The notes beneath the pieces were generated by a model. The model did no database searches and had not been told where the DNA came from. It saw only the letters and a list, made by a program, of their open reading frames with translations. Below, piece after piece: positions 1 through 6,385 of a DNA stretch of 9,073 bases; the stretch's first letter is position 1, and the number at the start of each line of letters is the position of its first letter. The position numbers and the translations under genes are program-made. The DNA comes from Sulfurimonadaceae bacterium (GTDB taxonomy: Bacteria > Campylobacterota > Campylobacteria > Campylobacterales > Sulfurimonadaceae). Where the stretch lies: positions 1 through 9,073 of the forward strand of contig JAPHSI010000248.1 in assembly GCA_026193155.1 (NCBI GenBank). Reading direction: 5' to 3'.

Positions 1-1
1 A

Positions 2-1162
2 AAACTTTTTACATTAGTAGCAATTCTAATCGGTATTAGTATTGTATTATCCTACTCTTTGTCTGCATATACTACTATACTTTTTGGAGTCGGTGAATTT
101 CATTTTGCTCTTAGACAAAGTATTTTTGGACTAATCAGTATCATTGTAATATGGAGCATAGCTCAATTAAATCCTGATAAACACTTAACACCATTAGGAT
201 TTACACTATTTTTTGGTTCAATTATTTTAATGATAGTTATGCCTTTTTTACCTGAATCATTGGTGTCTGCAGTCGGTGGTGCAAAAAGATGGATTAAATT
301 TTTTGGTTTTTCTATTGCACCTGTTGAGTTTTTTAAAATAGGATTTATATATTTTTTAGCATGGAGTTTTACAAGAAAACTAGGTCATCATGATGGTATG
401 GGCCTAACAAATGAATTTAAACGTTTTGCACCGTATGCTTTAGTGTTTATAGGTGCAATGTTCATAATCGCATTTATTCAAAATGATCTTGGACAAGTTG
501 TAGTTTTAGGTTTAACCCTACTATTTATGTTGATGTTTGCAGGTAGTAGTTTTAGATTTTTCTTAACCTTGCTTCTTGGTGCACTTATGTTCTTTTTACT
601 TTTTATTTTTACGGCTGAACACAGAATCTTGCGTATAAAATCTTGGTGGGCATCTACACAAGATACCGTACTCTCATTTTTGCCTGATTTTTTGGCAAAT
701 GAATTAAGAGTGCCAACCGATGTTGTGCCATATCAGATAGGACATTCATTAAACGCTATACACAACGGTGGTTTATTTGGAGTCGGTCTTGCAAACGGTA
801 CATTTAAACTTGGATTTTTATCTGAAGTCCATACAGACTTTGTTTTGGCTGGGCTTGCTGAAGAGTTTGGTTTTGTCGGGGTAACAATTGTTGTATTTAT
901 TTTTATGTGGGTAATAAAGCGTATATTTACAATAGCAAACCGTTCAGATGATTCTCGTATATACCTTTTTTCTTTAGGAATAGGGCTTATGCTAAGTTTC
1001 GCATTTTTGGTAAATGCTTATGGTATTAGTGGAATAACACCCATTAAAGGTATATCTGTTCCATTTTTGAGTTATGGCGGTAGCGCTATTTTAGCATCTT
1101 CTATAGGGATAGGTATGATTTTAATGGCTAGTAAAAAAGTAAATCTGGAGAAAAAACTATGA
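2..1162 (+). CDS. ftsW: Cell division peptidoglycan polymerase FtsW (5' partial)
   Basis: SEDS-family integral membrane glycosyltransferase that polymerises lipid II into septal glycan strands with its cognate class B PBP at the divisome. The frame is open to the left edge: 19 codons before the TTG at 59 (KLFTLVAILIGISIVLSYS) read as a transmembrane helix, so TTG-59 is not the true start and only a short N-terminus should be missing. Visible family marks are the periplasmic-loop motif EVHTDFVLAGLAEE (824-865), containing the conserved Asp of SEDS enzymes, and the C-terminal signature PFLSYGGS (1061-1084). Many hydrophobic segments are present throughout. The stop overlaps murG by 4 nt (ATGA). 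FtsW is preferred over the paralogue RodA because of the murG neighbour; the sequence alone separates them less firmly. Confidence 0.93.
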   Translation, partial: KLFTLVAILIGISIVLSYSLSAYTTILFGVGEFHFALRQSIFGLISIIVIWSIAQLNPDKHLTPLGFTLFFGSIILMIVMPFLPESLVSAVGGAKRWIKFFGFSIAPVEFFKIGFIYFLAWSFTRKLGHHDGMGLTNEFKRFAPYALVFIGAMFIIAFIQNDLGQVVVLGLTLLFMLMFAGSSFRFFLTLLLGALMFFLLFIFTAEHRILRIKSWWASTQDTVLSFLPDFLANELRVPTDVVPYQIGHSLNAIHNGGLFGVGLANGTFKLGFLSEVHTDFVLAGLAEEFGFVGVTIVVFIFMWVIKRIFTIANRSDDSRIYLFSLGIGLMLSFAFLVNAYGISGITPIKGISVPFLSYGGSAILASSIGIGMILMASKKVNLEKKL

Positions 1163-2181
1163 AGTTGTGTATAACCGGCGGTGGAACCGGCGGACATCTT
1201 ATGATAGCGGAAGCCCTTGTAGAAGCTTGTGTAAAAGATGGACATCAAGCTATCTTTATAGGTTCACTAAAAGGTCAAGATAGAAAGTATTTTGAGTCTA
1301 ATTCAAAATTTTCGCATGTTTATTTTTTAGATACAACGGGTGTGGTTAATCAAAAAGGATTTGGAAAATTAAAAGCCCTATACAAAGTATTTGTAGCATT
1401 TTTAAAATCTCGTAAGATTTTAAAGCAGCATAGAATAGATGCTACCTACAGCGTCGGTGGTTTCTCTGCCGCACCGGCATCCTTTGCAACACTTAGCAGA
1501 TTAAAACCGCTTTTTATACATGAACAAAATGCAGTAGAGGGTAGATTAAACTCTTTGTTAAAACCATATGCAAAACGTTTTATATCAGCATATGACAGTG
1601 CCTCTGTAATAAAAGGTTATCCGGTAAAAGATGTTTTTTTCAAAAACTCACGTGTAAGGGAAGAGCTAAAAACAATTATATTTTTGGGTGGAAGTCAAGG
1701 TGCTAAAGCCATAAATGATTTGGCACTCAGTGTGGCAGAGGAGCTTAAGAATAAGGGCATTCACATTATACATCAGGCAGGTGAAGCGGATTTTGAGAGG
1801 GTAAAATCTGAGTATGAAAAGCTAGGGATAGCAGCAGAACTTTATGCTTTTACCAAAGAGTTACCGAGTCTTATATCAAAAGCTGATTTAGCCGTAAGTC
1901 GAGCAGGTGCATCTACTCTTTGGGAATTAACAGCATCCGGATGTCCTGCTTTATTTGTACCTTATCCTCATGCAACTGCGGATCATCAGTTCTATAATGC
2001 TTCATTCATTGTAAAAAATAATCTTGGTTGGTGTGAACGTGAAGGAAAAGATCTTCGTACAAAATTATTAGATGTTATCAAAGAACCTTTAAAAGAAAAA
2101 AGTGAGGCACTTTTAGAATACTCTTCTAAGGATGTAGCAAAAGAGATGATAGATGATGTAGTTAAGGTTTTAAATGCTTAG
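1159..2181 (+). CDS. murG: UDP-GlcNAc:undecaprenyl-PP-MurNAc-pentapeptide GlcNAc transferase MurG
   Basis: Peripheral inner-membrane GT28 glycosyltransferase that adds GlcNAc to lipid I to make lipid II, the FtsW substrate. The 340 residues are close to the usual size of about 350. Motifs in order: glycine-rich loop GGGTGGH (7-13), HEQNAV (121-126), second glycine-rich loop GGSQGA (177-182), donor-site SRAGASTLWE (247-256) and PYPHATADHQ (268-277). The N-terminal loop continues as LMIAEAL instead of the VFPAL seen in E. coli, and the GNPVR motif is GYPVK here (153-157). I regard these as campylobacterotal variants, from memory. The start is set by the ATGA overlap with ftsW and a GGAG ribosome site at 1147-1150, 8 nt upstream. 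The 3' end overlaps the next gene by 8 nt, suggesting coupled translation. Confidence 0.96.
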   Translation: MKLCITGGGTGGHLMIAEALVEACVKDGHQAIFIGSLKGQDRKYFESNSKFSHVYFLDTTGVVNQKGFGKLKALYKVFVAFLKSRKILKQHRIDATYSVGGFSAAPASFATLSRLKPLFIHEQNAVEGRLNSLLKPYAKRFISAYDSASVIKGYPVKDVFFKNSRVREELKTIIFLGGSQGAKAINDLALSVAEELKNKGIHIIHQAGEADFERVKSEYEKLGIAAELYAFTKELPSLISKADLAVSRAGASTLWELTASGCPALFVPYPHATADHQFYNASFIVKNNLGWCEREGKDLRTKLLDVIKEPLKEKSEALLEYSSKDVAKEMIDDVVKVLNA

Positions 2182-2773
2182 AGAATTGGCACAGGATTTA
2201 GTAGATTTAATCTTTGATTGGGGGTATTTGGGAATATTTTTACTTATGGCAGTCGAATCATCGTTCATCCCTTTTCCAAGTGAGATTATTATGATACCCG
2301 CAGGTTTTTTAGCGGCTGAGGGTAAGATGAGTATCTCTATGGTTATGTTAAGTGGTGTTGGTGGCAGTTTGCTTGGGGCATTTATAAATTATTATTTAGC
2401 ACTATTGCTTGGTAGAAGAATATTGCAAAAGTATGGAAAGTATTTTTTTATAAAAGAGAGTGCACTGCAGAGAATGGATAATTTCTTTAAATCGCATGGT
2501 GCAATATCTACATTTACGGGAAGATTAATTCCAGGGATTAGACAACTTATATCAATCCCTGCAGGGTTAAGTCATATGAACATAGCTGTTTTTTCTATTT
2601 ATACAGCTTTAGGTGCTGGAATTTGGGCTCTTGTTTTAACTCTACTAGGATATTTTATAGGTGAGAATCAAGAGTTGATTAGTTTATATCTTAAGCAAAT
2701 AACTTATATTATCTTAGTCAGCTTAGGTATAATTGGATTTATGTATTATAAATATCAGAAATATAAAGGATAA
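2174..2773 (+). CDS. DedA/VTT-family membrane protein, possible undecaprenyl-phosphate flippase
   Basis: 199-residue polytopic inner-membrane protein of the DedA (SNARE-associated/VTT) family. Diagnostic residues are visible: Glu28 followed by PFPSE (33-37), and the re-entrant-loop motif FTGRLIPGIRQ with Arg117, Pro120 and Arg123, followed by IPAG (128-131). Hydrophobic helices lie around 15-30, 52-80, 135-162 and 175-192, and the C-terminus is basic and Tyr-rich. DedA proteins are needed for envelope integrity and pH tolerance; some (B. subtilis UptA, for example) transport undecaprenyl phosphate back across the membrane, while others act on phosphatidylethanolamine. The start overlaps the last 8 nt of murG, with AAGG at 2164-2167 as the ribosome site. 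The carrier-lipid assignment is inferred from position behind ftsW and murG and could be wrong; family membership is secure. Confidence 0.9.
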   Translation: MLRELAQDLVDLIFDWGYLGIFLLMAVESSFIPFPSEIIMIPAGFLAAEGKMSISMVMLSGVGGSLLGAFINYYLALLLGRRILQKYGKYFFIKESALQRMDNFFKSHGAISTFTGRLIPGIRQLISIPAGLSHMNIAVFSIYTALGAGIWALVLTLLGYFIGENQELISLYLKQITYIILVSLGIIGFMYYKYQKYKG

Positions 2774-2778
2774 TTTAG

Positions 2779-3234
2779 ATGAATTATATGTTTGAAAATG
2801 GTTTTTTAGGTACAAGGGCTCCTTTTTTTATGGACTTTGTAACGATGATCGTAGCGTTTTTGCCATTTTTAATGATGGTTGCGATATTTTTTGCAAAAAG
2901 AAAAAAATATAGAATACACCAATTAGCTCAATATACATTATTTGTTGCATCTCTAATAGTAGTTACATACTTTGAAATGGGAGTTAGAGTCGGCGGTGGT
3001 TTTGACGCTTTTATGCAAGATAGCGGAGTATCACACAATTATGCACTTATAGTTTTAATAGCCCATATCATAATAGCAACTATTACACTTTTTATATGGG
3101 TGATGGCTATAACAAGAGCAAAAAAATATTTAAGAGAAAGTAAGCATATCCAAATGGGTAAAATAACTTTTAGTGGAGTAGTTTTAACCTCTCTTAGTGG
3201 TATTTGGGTTTATTTACTACTGTTTGTATATTAG
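2779..3234 (+). CDS. DUF420 family four-helix membrane protein (CtaM-like)
   Basis: 151-residue small membrane protein with four predicted helices near residues 15-38, 49-67, 88-111 and 130-150. The pattern fits DUF420: a short N-terminal segment, a basic loop with a conserved His (KKYRIHQ, His47), His86, His96 (LIAHII), His123 (KHIQMGK), and an ending helix with SGIWVYLLL, like the family's TGVWVYLML. The four spaced histidines suggest metal or haem handling. In Staphylococcus aureus the DUF420 protein CtaM is required for maturation of an aa3-type oxidase; whether that role applies here is unknown. The start is chosen because AAAGGA (2765-2770) lies 8 nt before ATG-2779; a second ATG at 2788 has worse spacing. 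The gene sits 5 nt after dedA and 8 nt before bcp, clearly in the same transcript. Confidence 0.75.
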   Translation: MNYMFENGFLGTRAPFFMDFVTMIVAFLPFLMMVAIFFAKRKKYRIHQLAQYTLFVASLIVVTYFEMGVRVGGGFDAFMQDSGVSHNYALIVLIAHIIIATITLFIWVMAITRAKKYLRESKHIQMGKITFSGVVLTSLSGIWVYLLLFVY

Positions 3235-3237
3235 GAG
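3233..3237 (+). promoter_or_regulatory. Ribosome binding site deciding the bcp start
   Basis: AGGAG, 5 nt before ATG-3243 and overlapping the stop codon of the DUF420 gene (TAG, 3232-3234). It fixes the bcp start at 3243 instead of the in-frame upstream ATG at 3204, and its overlap with the stop codon suggests translational coupling. Confidence 0.8.
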
Positions 3238-3242
3238 AAAAA

Positions 3243-3713
3243 ATGATAAAAATTGACGAAAAAGCACCGGAGTTTTGTTTACCAAACCAAGATGATGTAG
3301 AAATCTGCTCCCGTGATTTAAAAGGGAAATGGGTAATTCTTTATTTTTATCCAAAAGACAATACACCGGGTTGTACGACAGAAGCGTGTGAATTCACGGA
3401 GGCTTTGCCTGATTTTGCGGATTTAGATGCAATAGTACTCGGCGTAAGTGCGGATTCTACTAAAAAACATCGTAACTTTATAGAGAAAAAAGATCTGGGG
3501 ATTACACTTTTAAGTGATGAAGATACCACGATGATGCAAAAGTTTGGCGTATGGCAGTTAAAGAAAAACTATGGCAAAGAGTATATGGGAATTGTTCGTT
3601 CAACTTATATAATCAATCCTGATGGAGTGGTAAAAGCTGTATTTGAGAAAGTACGTGTAAAAGATCATGTTGCTAAAGTAAAAGCTGAATTAGAAAGTCT
3701 TCAAGGGGCATAA
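3243..3713 (+). CDS. bcp: Thioredoxin-dependent peroxiredoxin, Bcp/PrxQ type
   Basis: Cytoplasmic thiol peroxidase reducing hydrogen peroxide and organic peroxides with thioredoxin as electron donor. From the ATG at 3243 the protein has 156 residues, the normal Bcp size. The active site TPGCTTEACEF carries the peroxidatic Cys44 and the resolving Cys49 five residues later, the atypical 2-Cys arrangement of E. coli Bcp. YFYPKDNTPGCT, LGVSADS, LLSDED and Arg119 in RSTYIINPDG complete the thioredoxin-fold peroxiredoxin pattern. Cys12 and Cys22 are extra cysteines outside the active site. A longer reading from the ATG at 3204 would add 13 residues lying inside the DUF420 gene; it is rejected because a good AGGAG sits 5 nt before 3243. 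The next gene follows after a single base. Confidence 0.94.
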   Translation: MIKIDEKAPEFCLPNQDDVEICSRDLKGKWVILYFYPKDNTPGCTTEACEFTEALPDFADLDAIVLGVSADSTKKHRNFIEKKDLGITLLSDEDTTMMQKFGVWQLKKNYGKEYMGIVRSTYIINPDGVVKAVFEKVRVKDHVAKVKAELESLQGA

Positions 3714-3714
3714 A

Positions 3715-4497
3715 ATGAAAGTAGCAATAACAGGTTCTAATGGTTTTGTAGGTACTAAGCTTAAAAATGATTTTCCTGATTTTATTGCTATAGACAGAAA
3801 AGACTCTGTAGATGAAATTGTAAAAAAGCTAGAAGGTGTTGATGTAGTAATTAACTTAGCAGGAGCTACAATTCTTAAGAGATGGACACCTGAATATAAA
3901 AAAATACTTTATTCAAGTAGAATAGATACTACAAAAAAACTTGTTCAAGCAATTAATCAAAGTGATATAAAACATTTTATTTCAACCTCTGCCATAGGTA
4001 TATACGGTGATGATTTTTTAACTACTGTTACACAAGATTGGGAAGCCCAAGCAAGTAAATCAAATAAACCAACTACCATAATGCGTTTTGGAATAATCCT
4101 TGGAGAAGGAGGCGGTGCACTTAGTAATATGCTGACCCCTTTCAAACTAGGACTTGGCGGAAATATAGGTGATGGAAAAATGATTATGAGCTGGATAGAT
4201 ATAGATGATCTAGTAGGCATTTATAGGTTTGTGATTGACAATAAGGTATACGGTACGCTAGATGCGACTGCTCCAAATCCTGTAACAAATAAAGAATTTA
4301 CAAAAGCACTAGGTAGAGTTTTAAATAGACCGACAATTTTACCTTTACCGGAGTTTGTATTAAAGATTATTTTCGGGGAAGCTTCATCAACTCTTTTAAG
4401 CTCTATTGATGTAAAACCAAAAACAATTTTAGATGTAGGATATAAATTTAAGTATGAAGATATATACTCCTCATTGGAGCATATATTAATTAAATAA
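3715..4497 (+). CDS. TIGR01777-family NAD(P)-binding sugar epimerase-like protein (compact form)
   Basis: 260-residue extended-SDR protein of the TIGR01777 (YfcH/SDR39U1) family; the substrate is unknown. Visible marks: the nucleotide-binding GSNGFVG loop (7-13), INLAGA (46-51), STSAIGIYG (90-98) with Tyr97, MRFGIILGEGGGAL (123-136), the family stretch MLTPFKLGLGG (139-149), SWIDIDDLV (159-167), TAPNPVTNKEF (185-195), RP (205-206) and FGE (220-222). Family members usually have about 295 residues. The shortfall seems to lie in the N-terminal third and just after GIYG, where the usual variable acidic loop is absent and GIYG runs straight into DDFLTTVTQDWE. AAGGGG (3703-3708) is the ribosome site, 6 nt before ATG. 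It is the last gene of the operon, and its TAA abuts the stop of the convergent porin gene. Confidence 0.88.
   Translation: MKVAITGSNGFVGTKLKNDFPDFIAIDRKDSVDEIVKKLEGVDVVINLAGATILKRWTPEYKKILYSSRIDTTKKLVQAINQSDIKHFISTSAIGIYGDDFLTTVTQDWEAQASKSNKPTTIMRFGIILGEGGGALSNMLTPFKLGLGGNIGDGKMIMSWIDIDDLVGIYRFVIDNKVYGTLDATAPNPVTNKEFTKALGRVLNRPTILPLPEFVLKIIFGEASSTLLSSIDVKPKTILDVGYKFKYEDIYSSLEHILIK
4460..4486. terminator. Hairpin at the convergent junction, candidate bidirectional terminator
   Basis: Inverted repeat with inner arms CTCC (4467-4470) and GGAG (4476-4479), loop TCATT, one A/C mismatch (4466/4480), then six more A-T pairs (4460-4465 with 4481-4486). It lies inside the final codons of the epimerase gene and 12 nt beyond the porin stop. 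Minus-strand transcripts leave it into a moderately U-rich stretch (CTTCATACTTAAATTT), without a clean U-run; plus-strand transcripts leave it into mixed A/T. It therefore best suits the porin transcript. Half of the stem is A-T only, so termination strength is uncertain. Confidence 0.4.
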
Positions 4498-6066
4498 TTA
4501 GTATTTATAACGAATATAAAAACGAATATCTTGAGCCTTATCTACAACTATATTTCCCATACCAAAGTTAATAGCATCTTCAATAGAATATGAAGCTCCG
4601 CTAGTCTCGCCAAAAAAACCGTTACTCCCTGTATAATCGTAATCTATATATGTATATCGTATTTGCATACTTAAATACTTTTCAACTAAATATTCAGTAA
4701 AATAAGCTTCATACGCATCACCTCGAACTGCAACTTTAGAACCGATATTTGTATCTTCAGCATATGTAATACTTCTAAAATATTGCGAACCGTGATTAAA
4801 CTCTAAACCCCATTTTCCGTCTTTGCTTATTAAAGATGGAAATTGTGTACCAATCCAGTAAGAATAACCTGTTTTTGATTCACCGGTTTGTGTAGCTCCG
4901 CCTGCATCTACAGCACCATAAAGCATACGTTTATTATTTTTTGGATTAGTTTTTGTATATGCACCGCTTATAAACAAAGTGCTGTCATCCAAAAATTCGC
5001 TCCATTCATTTCCAATACCTTGAATCATAATATTAGCAGTAAAACTATGTAAACCTCCAACAGTATCAAAGCCTTGAGTCTGATCTGTTAAACTAATAGA
5101 ATCGATAAGATTATTAGCATAATAGTATTGTGTGTTAAATGAATAATGACCATTATTAAACGGAACAAAAATAAGTCCTACTAAATCAATTTCAGGTATA
5201 TCGGTAGTTTCAGAGTACGGTGTAGTAGAAAATTTTGGTGCAGCATTACTCATACCTCGACCTGCACAAAATTTTACATATGTGCCCCAATCTTTTAAGA
5301 GTGAAAATTTTGAGCTGAGACCATCAAACTCGACATTTACGGTATGAGCCATTGGAGATGAAGCTCCGTCATTATCACGGAAATTTATAAGATGACCGTT
5401 TGTAGAGGGACGGCGACCAATACTAAAAGTCCAGGGTATATCTAAAGAGGCAAAAGTATCGTTTTGATAAAAAAAGTAAGCATTTTTTAGTCTCATAAGT
5501 CCATCGTATGCATTTTCATTTGTTATCCAGTCAAAATTTTCGTACGAAGATGAGGTAGGATTGCTTGCACCGCTTCTCGCTCCATAAGCTTTTTGATATG
5601 CAACTTGGGCATGAAAGCTTAGTTCATTATTTGCTTTCCAAAACATATTTACCCACAGTCGGTTAGTCATCAGGGCATCATTTTTAGCTTTACTTTTATC
5701 TGCCATAGTATATTTAATATTATCAAGAGTAAAACGGTAATCAGCTCCAAGTTTTAATCTATTACCACTTGTGGCACGATTTAATTTTGAAATTCTAGAA
5801 TCAAAAAAATCTAAAGTCTCTTCTAAATCATCCTCTTCACTCTCTTCATTTTTCGACTTTATTTCAATAATTGCATCTGACTCTTCATCTGCATCTTTTT
5901 GCATTTCAGATTTTGAGTTTTTTTCCTCTTTAAGAGTTGCTACTTCTTGTTTAAGTGTCTCCAACTCTTTTTGCATTGTTTGAAATCGTTCATACATAGA
6001 TTCAGCATAGATATTAGTACTCAGTAAAGTTACACTGATAAGAGATATAAAAAGTGGCTTATTCAT
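4498..6066 (-). CDS. DUF3373 family outer-membrane porin
   Basis: 522-residue predicted beta-barrel outer-membrane protein. Layout: signal peptide 1-21 ending NIYA before ES; a coiled coil at about 24-48 with hydrophobic residues at 24, 28, 31, 35, 38, 42 and 45; a strongly acidic linker at about 55-85; then a barrel domain from about residue 103 (LKLGADYRFTLDNIKY) with alternating aromatic/polar strands, ending in RFYIRYKY with the terminal aromatic typical of Bam substrates. The family is common in Campylobacterota and other anaerobic or sulfur-metabolising bacteria and is named by domain only; the solute passed is unknown. One cysteine occurs in the barrel (VKFCAGRG). The start is supported by the signal peptide and an AAGG site (6074-6077 on the complement), 7 nt before ATG. 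Monocistronic, divergent from rpsB. Confidence 0.85.
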   Translation of the reverse strand: MNKPLFISLISVTLLSTNIYAESMYERFQTMQKELETLKQEVATLKEEKNSKSEMQKDADEESDAIIEIKSKNEESEEDDLEETLDFFDSRISKLNRATSGNRLKLGADYRFTLDNIKYTMADKSKAKNDALMTNRLWVNMFWKANNELSFHAQVAYQKAYGARSGASNPTSSSYENFDWITNENAYDGLMRLKNAYFFYQNDTFASLDIPWTFSIGRRPSTNGHLINFRDNDGASSPMAHTVNVEFDGLSSKFSLLKDWGTYVKFCAGRGMSNAAPKFSTTPYSETTDIPEIDLVGLIFVPFNNGHYSFNTQYYYANNLIDSISLTDQTQGFDTVGGLHSFTANIMIQGIGNEWSEFLDDSTLFISGAYTKTNPKNNKRMLYGAVDAGGATQTGESKTGYSYWIGTQFPSLISKDGKWGLEFNHGSQYFRSITYAEDTNIGSKVAVRGDAYEAYFTEYLVEKYLSMQIRYTYIDYDYTGSNGFFGETSGASYSIEDAINFGMGNIVVDKAQDIRFYIRYKY

Positions 6067-6081
6067 TAGTCTACCTTAATT

Positions 6082-6109
6082 AAAAGTAATATAGTTATAT
6101 AATACTTTT
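6082..6109. promoter_or_regulatory. 28-bp imperfect palindrome upstream of the porin gene, candidate operator
   Basis: The arms are AAAAGTA (6082-6088) and TACTTTT (6103-6109), perfectly complementary. Inside them are TATA (6090-6093) and TATA (6098-6101) after one mismatch pair; the central four bases do not pair. Eleven of 14 positions match. It sits 15 nt before the porin start codon, over a TATTAT sequence (complement of 6099-6104) that could be a -10 element, so a dimeric repressor here would block porin transcription. AT richness raises the chance of coincidence. Confidence 0.35.
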
Positions 6110-6130
6110 TTATACTTAATGGACACTATA
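6098..6130 (-). promoter_or_regulatory. Possible porin promoter region
   Basis: On the minus strand two near-consensus -10 hexamers precede the porin: TATTAT (complement of 6099-6104) and TATAGT (complement of 6125-6130), the latter preceded by a T-run (CTTTTTG), as in campylobacterotal sigma-70 promoters. TATAGT would give a leader of about 50 nt. No convincing -35 is visible, which is normal for the phylum. The choice between the two is not settled by sequence. Confidence 0.3.
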
Positions 6131-6202
6131 CAAAAAGAAATATAAATTTATTTTTAAATTGTGATAAAAATGTAATTAAAGCATGTAAAAGACTGGAATC
6201 AA

Positions 6203-6231
6203 GCTCTATTTAAATATTTTTTTAGTATAAT
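6203..6231 (+). promoter_or_regulatory. rpsB-tsf promoter
   Basis: A perfect TATAAT (6226-6231) is preceded by a seven-T run (6217-6223) and followed by TGCGCG, a typical campylobacterotal sigma-70 promoter with a T-tract in place of a conserved -35. Transcription should begin near 6238, leaving a leader of about 145-150 nt before rpsB. Confidence 0.65.
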
Positions 6232-6237
6232 TGCGCG

Positions 6238-6385
6238 ATTTTTCTTCTGCTTTGCACAAGGAAACATTAAACAGATTATGTCAAAAGCTAGTGCAACTTT
6301 CTATATTTAGAAAGAACTGTCCGACATTTTCAAAGTAAACTAGTAAAAATTCTGGCTCATAAATGAAGCCTTTAAAGGACCTTAT
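6238..6385 (+). promoter_or_regulatory. Structured rpsB 5' leader, possible ribosomal-protein autoregulatory element
   Basis: The untranslated leader can form three elements. A stem TTGCAC (6252-6257) with GTGCAA (6291-6296) abuts directly a perfect 7-bp hairpin CTTTCTA/TAGAAAG (6297-6303 with 6308-6314, loop TATT). A third hairpin GGCTCA/TGAAGCC (6354-6359 with 6364-6370, one bulged A) stands 3 nt before the AAAGGA ribosome site (6374-6379). GTCC (6319-6322) is complementary to GGAC (6377-6380), which overlaps that site. In E. coli S2 represses its own mRNA through the rpsB leader; a similar role here is inference, and I do not recognise the E. coli fold. Confidence 0.4.

Noticed and set aside
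59..61. TTG as the start codon of ftsW
   Set aside because: The frame stays open to the window edge and the 19 upstream codons encode a hydrophobic helix expected in FtsW, with no ribosome site before the TTG.
3204..3242. Longer bcp beginning at ATG-3204
   Set aside because: It would add 13 residues within the DUF420 gene that are absent from the family, while ATG-3243 has a well-spaced AGGAG and gives the normal size.
3347..3529. 60-codon minus-strand reading frame inside bcp
   Set aside because: Antisense shadow of a well-recognised gene; no ribosome site or domain.
3957..4220. 87-codon minus-strand reading frame inside the epimerase gene
   Set aside because: Low-complexity Ser/Pro/Ile translation typical of an antisense shadow.
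5771..5983. 70-codon plus-strand reading frame opposite the porin N-terminus
   Set aside because: Ser/Phe-rich translation is the complement of the Glu/Lys-rich linker codons; not a gene.
6098..6103. Plus-strand TATAAT in the porin upstream region as a separate promoter
   Set aside because: No T-tract or sensible product follows before the better rpsB promoter; likely a by-product of the palindrome.
6145..6160. AATTTA/TAAATT inverted repeat with TTTT loop
   Set aside because: Made only of A and T in a very AT-rich stretch, so expected by chance and too weak to act as a terminator.
6278..6310. Ten-codon leader peptide (MSKASATFYI) in the rpsB leader
   Set aside because: The nearest purine-rich site (AAGGAA, 6258-6263) is 14 nt away, too far, and the frame overlaps the stems; probably chance.
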